This document shows positions 9,549 to 19,229 of a stretch of 64,000 bases of DNA, one piece after another. The DNA lies in NCBI GenBank assembly GCA_039105265.1, contig JAPFFF010000019.1:682001-746000 (forward strand), in the 5' to 3' direction. Made by a program: the position numbers and the translations under genes. The notes beneath the pieces were generated by a model, which ran no database searches, was not told where the DNA came from, and saw only the letters and a list, made by a program, of their open reading frames with translations. This DNA is from Tritrichomonas musculus. Taxonomy: Eukaryota; Parabasalia; Tritrichomonadida; Tritrichomonadidae. Every line of letters starts with the position of its first letter. Position 1 is the stretch's first letter.

Positions 9549-10419
9549 CGATTAAAGTAAGTGGATAAACCAGTAAACATCAGAAAAAACAGGTCGACAT
9601 CATCATAGAACTCATTCAATTATTGAGAGAAATTACTCAAATTGTTAAATCAATGAATCTCAATTTTGAAAGATTATTGAAATTCATGTAAAAGTTTAAA
9701 TTTTCTTCATATCTACCAAATATATAGGAAATATGTATCAATTGAAGATAAATGATGCATTTATCATTATTATCATTTGCTTATTAATTATATTATGGTT
9801 AATGTTCACAAAGAACATCTTTACATCATTATCCTAAATAATAAAAGAAAAATATTTAATTTCTATAACTAAAACCAATATTTTCACTAATTCCAGTAAT
9901 CAATTTTAGTTATTACCATATGAATTGGCACAAAACCCATTTCTAACTATATTTAAATATATTGATCTTGAACGATTATATAACTCATTTTCATTTTTAA
10001 AACGATTGTATTCAATGATATTCTTGAGATTTTCGAGATTTGTATTAATTATATATGATGATTTTTCGAAATAATGCATTATATTTTTCGTAAAATCAAT
10101 AATTTCTGTATATGCATTAGGATATATATCCATAATTATGAAACGGAATGATAATTCATATCAGGGAAACATTCTTCTTGAAGGAATTATGTTGTTGTAC
10201 TCTGATCGCACTCTAAAATAAAATAAAAAAATTTTTTTAACAAATTTTCAATTTTCTGAAAAAGTGAGGAGATAATAAAAATTGTGAATGATTGAATGTA
10301 TACCAGTTTTTAGCGATTTCTGAGGAGATAAACAAAATTTTCTAAAAAATTACACAAAAAGTTCGATGATGTCGACTAGTTTTTCATGATGTCGACCAGT
10401 TTTTCAACTAACTTTATTG
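9549..10419. mobile_element. Older inverted-repeat element with GTCGACATCAT motifs (about 870 bp)
   Basis: The left end (about 9549-9614) and the reverse complement of the right end (about 10360-10419) align over about 65 bases at roughly three-quarters identity. Each end carries a unit of about 25 bp twice, best seen as ACTGGTCGACATCAT and ACTAGTCGACATCAT on the right, and CAGGTCGACATCAT on the left. The interior is AT-rich and contains only one 75-codon frame of no known family. Boundaries are approximate; no clear target duplication was found. Likely an old non-autonomous DNA element. Confidence 0.5.
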
Positions 10420-10992
10420 ATAATTTTTGATAACTTTCAAAAAATTGAAAGCTTTCAATTTTTGTTTATATTATAAAATTCAACATATTATCAAAATTAA
10501 AAACTAAATTATATATTTAAATATTAAAATCCAAAAATTATTCCAATTTAGTTTGCATTTAACCTAATACATAATAAATTTTTTCATTTATCGTCTTCAA
10601 TATCATATAAATTTTAAGACTAAAATAGATTTTTATACGTATTTATATTTTATAATTTTGATATTATTTTAAAAAAATAAAATTTGTTATTTAGTAAGAT
10701 TTTTTATTAAAATAAAAAAAAATCAAGTCATAACGGAATTAAGCTAAAATTCAATTTATAAAATTTTGGCTATTGAATTTTGAATTAAAGAGCTATCAAA
10801 ATTAATAAATGTTTTATAATGGTTTAGATTTATATTATATTATTCTCTATGTAAATTGAGCAAAATATACCATTTAGATATTTATTGAAAAGCTAATTAA
10901 AATTTGAATTAGATCTGGAATATTTCTCAATTTTGAGAAAATTCTCATTTTTTTCAATTCTAATTCAAATTTATTTATATCAATTAAAATTT

Positions 10993-10997
10993 TCATT
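10993..10997 (+). promoter_or_regulatory. Putative initiator (TCATT)
   Basis: TCATT matches TCA-Y-W and sits 15 bases upstream of ATG 11008. This supports that ATG, since the upstream in-frame extension would be mostly 5' of the transcription start. Confidence 0.45.
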
Positions 10998-11007
10998 TCG
11001 AAGTTGT

Positions 11008-12744
11008 ATGTCAGAAACTAGTTTAACACAAAGAGAATCATTAATGTTTTTCAGCGGCTGGTTGAAAGTATATTCGGATCCACCTCCTCCTTTTAGTTTA
11101 ATGAATTCAATGGAGATTCTCTCAACAATTGGGCAGCCACAAAAAAAAAAGGCGCTTCTTTTTTGCCAAGTATTAAATCAATTTTTCACAATTGCAACGA
11201 ATGAATCACTTACTAAGACACTTCTATATGTTCCTCTATCTGATATTACTCTTATAACAGAACCAACTATTCAACATCCATCCAAATTTTCAATCACGAT
11301 AGATATAAAAGAAGATTCTAGAACTATCAATGACATTAGTCCTGATAACGAATACAACGAAAATGCTACTAATGATAACTCCAATTTATTATTGAAAGAA
11401 TATGCTACAAAACAAGATTTAGTTAATTCATTTAATCATAATTTCAGAATAAATACATTTTTAAATCAAAATTTTTCCGACGAAAAAATGACATTTTATT
11501 TCAAAAGTCATTCAGCTCCAAGAGCAAAAAAATGGATTGTTGCTTTAATGCAACATCATGCTAATATAGCAAACGGCATTGGAACAGAATCAATACCAAT
11601 TGTTGAAAAAATGATGAGTATAGGTGATTTTACAATAAAGAAAAAAATAGGATGTGGTTATTCGGGAGAGGTTCTTCTAGCTCAAAACAAGCAAACTGGA
11701 CAATATTATGCGTTGAAATCAATCCCAAAAAATAATGTTATGAAATCAAATAGAATAATGCGTGCAATGGCTGAAAGAAATATTTTAATGAGTGCGTCAC
11801 ATCCATTTATTACAAAGTTAGTTTCAACTTTTCAAACAACGAGCCATTTATTCTTGGTTCTTGAGTTTGTTCCAGGTGGAAATTTAGCCTATCATTTGAA
11901 TAGAGATGTAATGTTTGATGAAGAAATAATTCGTCTTTATTTGGCCGAAATAGCAACTGCATTATCATATTTACATAATATGGGAATAGTCTTTCGTGAT
12001 TTAAAGCCAGAAAATATACTTATCGGAGAAGATGGACATCTTAAGCTAACAGACTTTGGTCACGCCAAATATCTAATTAATCAAAGTTACTATGAATCAT
12101 TATCAAAAATGGCAAAACAAAATCTAGGTAATACTCAATATTGCATGTGCTTTGATTCAATGAGAAGAAGTGGATCTTTTTGTGGAACAAACGAATTTTT
12201 AGCACCTGAAATGATTGAGCAAAAGGGATATAATTTTGCTGTAGATTGGTGGGCATATGGTGTCCTCGCTTATAGACTAATATGTGGAACTCTTCCTTTT
12301 AGAAATTTAAATTTGGAACGATTATTTAAGATGATAACTGATAATAGTCCAAAGTTTTATGATCCTGTTCCTCCTGATGAGCGTGATTTTATAGAACGTT
12401 TATTAGAAAAAGATCCTCATAAAAGATTAGGATGTAACAGTGATGTTGGTGAAAAAGAAATATTTGAGCACCCTTATTTTAAATCAATTAATTGGGACAT
12501 GGTCTACAAAAAAGAATATACGCCTTCATTTATTCCCGAATCTACAGAATTTAACCTTGTTGCTAACTTTGATCCGAGGATTACAAGGCAGAAGCCGTGC
12601 GGCTTTATAGAGATGAATATAGATTCTTCTCAAAATTATATGAATGAGAATGAAAATGATGCTGATCCTAATATAACACACGTCACTGATTTCTCATTTA
12701 CAACTATCAGAACATCAACACCTCAGATACCTAATGATGTTTGA
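11008..12744 (+). CDS. AGC-family Ser/Thr kinase with N-terminal PH-like domain (Akt/PKB-like)
   Basis: 578 residues from ATG 11008. The frame is open 25 codons further upstream but has no ATG there. Residues 12-185 resemble a split PH domain (FFSGWLKV ... KMTFYFKSHSAPRAKKWIVALMQHH), suggesting phosphoinositide binding. The kinase domain (about 208-500) shows the glycine loop (IGCGYSGEV), Lys237, FRDLKPEN with catalytic Asp331 (His of HRD replaced by Phe), DFG Asp349, and the activation segment SFCGTNEFLAPE. About 35 extra residues lie between DFG and the activation threonine. An AGC tail follows, ending in a hydrophobic-motif-like VTDFSF (559-564) with Ser563. Probably a phosphoinositide-responsive signalling kinase. 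Confidence 0.92.
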   Translation: MSETSLTQRESLMFFSGWLKVYSDPPPPFSLMNSMEILSTIGQPQKKKALLFCQVLNQFFTIATNESLTKTLLYVPLSDITLITEPTIQHPSKFSITIDIKEDSRTINDISPDNEYNENATNDNSNLLLKEYATKQDLVNSFNHNFRINTFLNQNFSDEKMTFYFKSHSAPRAKKWIVALMQHHANIANGIGTESIPIVEKMMSIGDFTIKKKIGCGYSGEVLLAQNKQTGQYYALKSIPKNNVMKSNRIMRAMAERNILMSASHPFITKLVSTFQTTSHLFLVLEFVPGGNLAYHLNRDVMFDEEIIRLYLAEIATALSYLHNMGIVFRDLKPENILIGEDGHLKLTDFGHAKYLINQSYYESLSKMAKQNLGNTQYCMCFDSMRRSGSFCGTNEFLAPEMIEQKGYNFAVDWWAYGVLAYRLICGTLPFRNLNLERLFKMITDNSPKFYDPVPPDERDFIERLLEKDPHKRLGCNSDVGEKEIFEHPYFKSINWDMVYKKEYTPSFIPESTEFNLVANFDPRITRQKPCGFIEMNIDSSQNYMNENENDADPNITHVTDFSFTTIRTSTPQIPNDV

Positions 12745-13155
12745 TTTGATTTTTAATTTTGTTTTTATTTGCTTTTGTATAAAAAAAATAAAAAATTGGT
12801 TTCAGTAATAACGTTGATTTTCGAAAAAGTTCGTTATTTATCATCGTAAAAAGTGTCAGTAATAACGTTTATTTTGTAAATTTTCATTATGAAATATTCA
12901 ATATAAATTTTTTAAATTTTTCTTTGATGAATGATATCTTAATATATTTTCTATATTTCTTATTATATATCTATTATTTTGATATATTAATTATTTTTAT
13001 ATATATTATATGATTTAAAATCTAATTATATATTATAAATATTGATATTTTATATAAACATTTTTTTGTAACTTTTCTATACTTCCACTTTTGTAGAATT
13101 TATTTGGTCAAAGAAATCTATTTTGAATAGGGCATAATAACAATTTTTATTTGAA
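12745..13155. other. Intergenic spacer with direct repeat
   Basis: 411 bp between two same-strand kinase genes. It holds a 19-bp direct repeat (12803 and 12857) and otherwise very AT-rich sequence. Confidence 0.6.
12803..12875. repeat. Direct repeat CAGTAATAACGTT(G/T)ATTTT
   Basis: Two copies at 12803-12821 and 12857-12875, 18 of 19 bases identical, 54 bp apart start to start. The AACGTT/TAACG core resembles Myb-type recognition sites described in trichomonads (inference). It lies about 280 bp upstream of the next kinase gene. Confidence 0.5.
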
Positions 13156-14736
13156 ATGGCAGCTACAGAATCAGACTTCCGCATCGTATCAAAACTTGGT
13201 GAAGGATCTTTTGCTGAAGTCTACAAAGTTCGATCTAATCGCGATGGAAATTTTTATGCAGTAAAACGACTAAAAAAAAGGTATCGCTCAATAGAAGAAG
13301 TAAACCGTCTACCTGAAGTTCTTTATTTGAAGCAATTACAAGGTCATTTGAACGTGATTGAATTTAAAGACCTGATATACGATCAAAAAAATGGTTATGT
13401 TGCTATTGTTTTTGAATTAATGGACTGCAATTTATATGAATTTCTAAGCGATCATAAAAAGCCTTTTGAAGAAGATGTTTCTCTGCTCTTGATTTATCAA
13501 TTGCTTCAAGCTGTCAGCTTTTTGCATTCCAAAAACATGTTTCATCGAGATATCAAACCTGAAAACTGTATGGTTAACAAAGACACCTACCTACTCAAAC
13601 TGTGTGATTTTGGTTCCACAAGAGCAGTTTCATCTTTAGCCCCATATACAGAATATGTGTCAACTCGTTGGTACAGAGCGCCAGAATGTATTTTAACATC
13701 TGGTTCATATGGGCCAGAAGTTGATGAATGGGCTGCGGGTTGTATGCTATTTGAATTACTCACTGGAAAACCTCTTTTTCCAGGGAGGCATGAAATTGAC
13801 CAAATATGTAGAATTCACAATTTACTTGGAACTCCATCTAAAGATATTTTGGCCGAGTATAGGCGTAATCCTAATCAAACTATAAATTTCCAATTTCAAA
13901 AAAGGCCTGCTCAAGATTTGCATAAATTTCTTCCAAATACTTCTAGTGATACAATTGATCTTTTGATGAAATTATTAACTTACAGTCCTGCAGATCGTCT
14001 TTCAGCTTTGGATGCTCTCCAGCATCCTGCATTTACAATGCTTAATCATTATTATGAAGAATGGCAAAAAAATATTTCTTCATCATCATCGATGCCTTTC
14101 CCAGCTTATTATATGCAAACTGTTCATGGTGTTAAATATACACCAAATCAGTTCTCAACATCGTCTTCAACAGTAGTACAACCCAATCCAACTTTGCAAC
14201 CAAGTTCTGTTGATCTCCAAAAGAAGCCAGTTCAGCCAACTCAAAACCCAACATATATTCCACAACCGCCTTCAATTAAGCCGACAAATAAGCCAATGAA
14301 TCCGCTTACAAAATCAAAATGCCAGGTTAATAAGCCATTAAATCCAAGTACTAATTTGAACAAGCCTTCATATCATCCAGAGCAACCGTCGATTCCTCAA
14401 GTTTCTAATCAACCATCTTACAAGCCAAAGCCTCCAAATATCGAATCTACCATAATGGCAGCTCGAATCAAAGCTGCACAACGCTTAAAAGAATATGAGA
14501 AAAAGATGAAATCAAACTATTCAAGCGGAGCTCCTATCAAAAAGCCTCCTCAAGGTCTTGTTGTTGGACCATACAAGCCGCCAAATTACAACTTAAATGC
14601 AACCCAAAAGAATCTTAAGCCCCAGCAAGTTTTCCAGATGCCGAAACCGGAAATTTTGAAGCCAAGGCTTCCTCCCCAATACAAGATGAATGAGCGTAAA
14701 GGGCAATACTCGCATCTACCTAATATCAACCCTTAA
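13156..14736 (+). CDS. RCK-type protein kinase (MOK/MAK/ICK-like)
   Basis: 526 residues. The kinase domain (about 8-290) has GEGSFAEVY, Lys37, HRDIKPEN with Asp132, DFG Asp151, a TEY phosphorylation motif at 165-167 within YTEYVSTRWYRAPE, and a CMGC insert after LLGTPS. TEY with STRWYRAPE and WAAGC is typical of the RCK group (MOK, MAK, ICK), which regulates cilium/flagellum length and cell-cycle events. A flagellar role fits a flagellate but is inferred. The C-terminal 220 residues are Pro/Lys/Asn-rich and low in complexity, with one short helix (MAARIKAAQRLKEYEKKMK). The first ATG is used. Confidence 0.93.
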   Translation: MAATESDFRIVSKLGEGSFAEVYKVRSNRDGNFYAVKRLKKRYRSIEEVNRLPEVLYLKQLQGHLNVIEFKDLIYDQKNGYVAIVFELMDCNLYEFLSDHKKPFEEDVSLLLIYQLLQAVSFLHSKNMFHRDIKPENCMVNKDTYLLKLCDFGSTRAVSSLAPYTEYVSTRWYRAPECILTSGSYGPEVDEWAAGCMLFELLTGKPLFPGRHEIDQICRIHNLLGTPSKDILAEYRRNPNQTINFQFQKRPAQDLHKFLPNTSSDTIDLLMKLLTYSPADRLSALDALQHPAFTMLNHYYEEWQKNISSSSSMPFPAYYMQTVHGVKYTPNQFSTSSSTVVQPNPTLQPSSVDLQKKPVQPTQNPTYIPQPPSIKPTNKPMNPLTKSKCQVNKPLNPSTNLNKPSYHPEQPSIPQVSNQPSYKPKPPNIESTIMAARIKAAQRLKEYEKKMKSNYSSGAPIKKPPQGLVVGPYKPPNYNLNATQKNLKPQQVFQMPKPEILKPRLPPQYKMNERKGQYSHLPNINP

Positions 14737-15140
14737 AAAGATGCAAAGTATTTTCATCATTTTAATCGGATAATGTATTGTTAGTATTAATTTACTACTC
14801 TTTGTTTTGTTTTATGTTTTTGAATTCTAAATTGATTTTTTTTAATAAAAATGATTCGAATTTGCAACTAGTATTATTATGATATTTTATTTAAAAATAT
14901 ATATATTCAAATCAACAGAGAAATTTAAATATTTGTGCTTAAAATTAAAATAGGATTTAGTTTTGTTTTAAGAATCTGCTAAACTGAGTTCTAAATAATA
15001 ATTTAATTCAGAAAAGATCATCTAAAAACTTGATTGCTTTCATAATTGAGAATATCATCTGATAATGTAGAAAGAAATATAAATTTTTATTAAAGCATAT
15101 ATATAAAAATTGAAAACATTTTCACACCATTATTAATTAT
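14737..15140. other. Convergent intergenic spacer
   Basis: About 400 bp between the 3' ends of two converging genes. AT-rich; no repeat or RNA gene noticed. Confidence 0.6.
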
Positions 15141-17043
15141 TTAAGCATTTGCTGGTTCGGCTGTATTAGCTTGCTTTTGTTGCTGTGAAATAGCTCTTGA
15201 GCGGCTTCCACAGAGTCCTTCTTCGTTGTAGAGAATTAATCTCATGTCAAGTACTGGAAGCGAAGTAGTAAATATACGTTTAAACATTTCCACTCTTGCA
15301 TTAATTGCATTTTTTGAACTTTCTTTATCACTGCCGTCAGCTGCACTGTTGGAACTTGCGCTATTTGAATTTTTCAAATCTTCAAAAGGTGGAACACGTT
15401 GTAAATTTGACTGTAGGAGAACAAGCAAGCTGCAAAGAACAGCAGCCAAAAACTGTGGAATATTTGTTGATGCGAGCATCGCTGTTATGAATAGTTGGGC
15501 TTCGTTTAATGGTCGCTGTGAAACAAAAAAGTGGTTAAAATCAGAAACGCAAAAATCGAGAGTTTTAATGCCTCTTGTTTCAAGTAATGAATTTGTCGAT
15601 GGTGAAATACTTGAAAGTTGCGATTTGATGGACAAGAAAAGTTCAGGTAATGAAGGAACAAAAGAATCAGTCAATGAAAAGTTTCCACTTGGAGTTGAAT
15701 TAATATTTGTATTTCCACTTTCATTGTTATTTGGTGCGCCATTTGCATTTGCGTTTGATGATACTGATGGTTTTGGTTTAGGTTTTGAGTTGAGTTTGTT
15801 CTTTGATCCTGGTGGCGGGATTATTATAAATCGTTCAGCAAAAGGTTTAAACATCCAAAAAACAGTAGCACACAAATTATCGATATCGAATGATTCACCA
15901 AGATGAGTTTCAAAAGTGAAAGAAGTTCCATCTTCGTCATTACTTTCTAATTTTTTTTTGACATCCTTTACGCATGTTGGAATAAGAATTTCTAGGAATT
16001 GTATGAAATTAGGATTAAAATCAAATTTAGAAAAATGAAATGCAAACACTAAATGTTAGAAAAACAGAAATCATAAAAACAATATAAATAAATTTAAAGT
16101 CATTTTCTTAAAAGAAATTGATTTTAAATTTATTAATATTGTAGTATAACATACTTGAAAGAAGAACATCAAATGCGACTTCATTGTATGGAGCATTCGA
16201 TAGAATTGTCGATTTCTTTATAGATTTTTCAACATCAACAACATAACTTCTCAATGGAAAAGAATGGTCCCACTGTCCTTTTGTAACAGTTTTCCATTGA
16301 ACTCTAATCTTTTTGTAATCATCAAGTAATTCAGATTTGCTTTTTCCACGAGGAAGTAAAAATTTGCACCAAATAGCATAAATTTGCCCTTCTGAAAAAT
16401 TCAAATGAGAAACTCTTTGAAGAGAAGAAGATAAGTTTAATAATTCAAGATCAGAATTCAAGCTAGATGAACTCTTAAAGTCGATACTACTTAAAGAATC
16501 AAATTTTGAAGAGTCATAATTCTCAAGGTTAAGCTCTTCTTTGGATATTGATTCTTTAATATATCCAAGTCGAAATCCATCAGTATGTGCTGGTTCTTCT
16601 TGCTTTGGATATTCGAGTTCTTTTCCAATTACAATATTTTTGACAGTTTTAACTGTTGAAGATATTGTTTTATTGAAAAAACTAACAAGAGGAATGTAAT
16701 CTTTTAAATTAACTTGTTGTGGCTCCATTGTAAGAATAAATGAATGTTTCTCACCAGGTAATTGAGTTAGTTTGGCGACTTTTTGAAGAGTAACGAAAAA
16801 TTCAGATGCATCTGTTTCTTTCAAAAAACGAATTATACGATTTATTTTTGGGCCTTTTAAAATAATTTGTAATGGGGTTTCATCATCAATATCAATTGAA
16901 TTAAATTGCGACAATTTATCTGAAATAATATCTTCCCCTTCATCATCGCGTAGTTCAATATTCATATCATTGTTTTTAATATTATATTCAAGGTTGAGCT
17001 CTATGTTTTCTGAACCTAAGTTTAATTTAACTTTTGCAGACAT
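15141..17043 (-). CDS. TBC (RabGAP)-like protein, two exons
   Basis: Exon 1 is 17043-16155 and exon 2 is 16048-15141, giving 598 residues. Neither exon makes a complete domain alone: exon 1 would stop soon after the donor, and exon 2 has no ATG of its own. Splicing makes the junction codon ATG and joins LLSS... to MFAFHFSKFDFNPNFIQF in frame. The N-terminal part is soluble and acidic. The TBC-like region (about 215-520) shows KKIRVQWKTVTKGQW, LRSYVVDVEKS (roughly where IxxDxxR should be, with Lys for the finger Arg), NPNFIQFLEILIP and FWMFKPFAERF, then an Asn/Lys/Pro-rich insert and closing helices. The likely role is stimulating Rab GTP hydrolysis, but the altered finger leaves activity uncertain. 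Confidence 0.75.
16049..16154 (-). other. Spliceosomal intron (106 bp)
   Basis: On the minus strand the donor is GTATGT (16154-16149) and the acceptor block is TCTAACATTTAG ending at 16049. This matches the known trichomonad rule of GTAYGT donors and a combined branch-point/acceptor motif CTAAC close to the AG. The interior has in-frame stops. Removing it restores one frame without any other change. Confidence 0.85.
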
Positions 17044-17140
17044 TTCTAAAATTTCAAAATGAACTTTTTAAATGATTATTTGGTTATTTATAGAAAAAAT
17101 TCAAATCATTCAATATTAGTAAGAAAATTAAATTTGATAT

Positions 17141-18964
17141 ATGGAAACAAATGAAGACTTAGACAAAATCAAACCTATTTGTTTAACTGTTATAAAAAAT
17201 GCTTCTGATGATATATTGAATCAATTTTTTTATGCAATAGATGATATTCCAATCATTTTAGCAAACTCTCCAGATAGCTTTTTGAATAAACTTATTAAAC
17301 TTAATGAAATTGGTGTATTTACTGCCTTAAGTTTAATTTTTGATAATAATATTAAGTCTGCATACCAAATCAAATTATTAAAATTCTGGGATTTTTTAAT
17401 TTCAACAGCTTCATCTTCAGATGAACTCAATATTATTTTTTCCAATAACTTAATCCATAAGCTGATCTTGTGCTCGTTTGATCTCACTTCTATTGAGATT
17501 TTGCAGTCATATATTACAGTTCTTAAGGAGATATCACTAAAAGCTAAAAATATTGATCCAAAAAATCTTTTTACTCAGTCATCTTTAATTAAAAACTCAG
17601 AAAATTCATATGAAGCCAACGAATGTCCATTGTACTCCCATTCAGTTAATTATATCAACAATGCTGATTCAGTTGTTTCTGGAGCTGCGAGATTTATAGT
17701 TTTGAATTTATGCTTGATTAAGTATCCTCCACTTCAAGCATATCTATCTGAAAGTTCAATGCTTGGTCCATTTGATCAATTAATAAACAATATTGGGCCT
17801 GATGAATTTGCATTTATTGTTGATTTCTTAAATGTTGCACCACTAAATTTAAGAGAATATATTATTCACAAGATACGTTTAAAGTTCTCAAAATGTCCTC
17901 TGCCTCTTCTTTGTCGAGGTGCAATGTTTTTAAAAGACTCTCCAGCTCGGTCAATGCTTATAGATACACTTTCTGAACGTATTTTCACTTTTTCTGTATC
18001 ACTTCCACTCACACTCGGCATTCTTTTATTTAGTCTTGAGAATAATTTGATATTACTAAGTTCAGCAATCAAATATGGATTAATTACTAGTCCAGAAATA
18101 GCGACTTTTTCAAAAAAACCTATTTCATCACCTTGTTCAATGACATTCCGAAATGATATTAAATCAGTTTTATCAGAACCATTAAGAATGTCACTTCCTA
18201 TTATTTCATTCGCTCTCGCTTTAAAATGTCTTGAAATAATAAATTCAAGTCCACCTCACTTAGTTATAGAATCTAACATGTCAATCATCAAAGAGGTGAA
18301 ATTGATTGATTCCAACAAACTAATGCAAATTTTACTCAGTCCCCCAGGATTTTGTCGGAGATGTGATCTTTCTTATCTACTTGATTATTTGAATGAAGAT
18401 GAAAAATTTGATGAAAATGAAAAACTTGTTCTTCAACTTTATGAGACTCAATCATCTATTTGTAGATGGCGTAAAAAGAAACGATTTGCATGGTTTACAA
18501 TTTTTTTTGTTCAAAATGAAGATAATGATATAATTAAAGGAAAAAAATGTCCACTTGAAAATGATGACAATTCATTGACAGACCTCAGTGATTCAAGCCA
18601 AAATTCAAATAATACTACAGAAAAAGAAAATACAAAAAAAGAATCATTTAGATTTCCAACATCAGATGGCAATTTTATTATCTTATCATTTAATGAATTG
18701 AAACTTCCTAATGATCGTACTTTTTCTACGAATAGTATTTATATTGGAAAGAAAAAAGGAGGTCTTATGAGGAAATCAATTGATATAATAACTGTTGAAC
18801 AGATGAAAAGATCTCGAAGTAATTTGTTTCCTATTAATGGATCAAATCCTTATTTGCAACATCTTGAATTTGCTTCTGCGAATGTAGCCAGCTCATTTGA
18901 ATCTGAATTATCTAAAATTCAAAAAGAGATAATAAACAAGATGATTGAAAAATTAGAAACATAA
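17141..18964 (+). CDS. CLEC16A/Ema-like protein with FPL domain
   Basis: 607 residues, transcribed divergently from the TBC-like gene with 97 bp between the starts. Residues about 45-190 match the FPL domain found in CLEC16A (Drosophila Ema, C. elegans GOP-1). Recognisable parts are YQIKLLKFWDFLIS, an LTSIEILQSYITVLKEISLK stretch, and PLYSHSVNYINNADSVVSGAARFIVLNL, the counterpart of the ALYxxAIKFFxHPESMVRIAVRT segment. The middle is helical. The last 150 residues include basic RWRKKKRFAWFTIFF and IYIGKKKGGL, possibly PH-like. Family members act in endosome maturation, Rab regulation and autophagy. Divergent pairing with a TBC gene is suggestive but may be chance. Confidence 0.85.
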   Translation: METNEDLDKIKPICLTVIKNASDDILNQFFYAIDDIPIILANSPDSFLNKLIKLNEIGVFTALSLIFDNNIKSAYQIKLLKFWDFLISTASSSDELNIIFSNNLIHKLILCSFDLTSIEILQSYITVLKEISLKAKNIDPKNLFTQSSLIKNSENSYEANECPLYSHSVNYINNADSVVSGAARFIVLNLCLIKYPPLQAYLSESSMLGPFDQLINNIGPDEFAFIVDFLNVAPLNLREYIIHKIRLKFSKCPLPLLCRGAMFLKDSPARSMLIDTLSERIFTFSVSLPLTLGILLFSLENNLILLSSAIKYGLITSPEIATFSKKPISSPCSMTFRNDIKSVLSEPLRMSLPIISFALALKCLEIINSSPPHLVIESNMSIIKEVKLIDSNKLMQILLSPPGFCRRCDLSYLLDYLNEDEKFDENEKLVLQLYETQSSICRWRKKKRFAWFTIFFVQNEDNDIIKGKKCPLENDDNSLTDLSDSSQNSNNTTEKENTKKESFRFPTSDGNFIILSFNELKLPNDRTFSTNSIYIGKKKGGLMRKSIDIITVEQMKRSRSNLFPINGSNPYLQHLEFASANVASSFESELSKIQKEIINKMIEKLET

Positions 18965-19229
18965 AACGATTCTGTGAAATTCATTTCAAATCAAATCATT
19001 TATCAATTTTCACCAAAGGTTTTATAATCGTCATGTAATTGTTAAATAATGCTTTTAATATGTTTTTTATCTACCATTAAATATATATTTTTGGGATATC
19101 CTATTAGAATAATGTAATGCATTCTTTTCTCTTTGAGAAAATGCACAATAATTTTGTGATATTAGTTCAAGAATGAAATATTATGTGGCCAAATAAAGCT
19201 GTCACTTTTTACTGATCAAATTTATATCA

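Larger units (their letters stand above)
8253..11007. other. Gene-free region with two inverted-repeat elements
   Basis: About 2.75 kb without a convincing gene. It contains a 329-bp element (8484-8812) and an older one of about 870 bp (9549-10419). The remainder is AT-rich and featureless apart from short frames of 40-75 codons that I regard as chance or decayed. Confidence 0.6.

Noticed and set aside
9906-10133. 75-codon minus-strand frame (MDIYPNAYTEIIDFTK)
   Set aside because: Vaguely like the helical parts of trichomonad ankyrin proteins, but too short, inside an inverted-repeat element and without support.
15244-15906. 220-codon plus-strand frame opposite the TBC-like gene
   Set aside because: It is antisense to exon 2 of a supported gene, and its composition mirrors the low-complexity Asn/Ser segments; no domain.
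16047-16154. Frameshift or separate-gene explanation for the two TBC-like frames
   Set aside because: The donor and branch/acceptor motifs are both present at exactly the positions that restore frame, which fits splicing better than a mutation.
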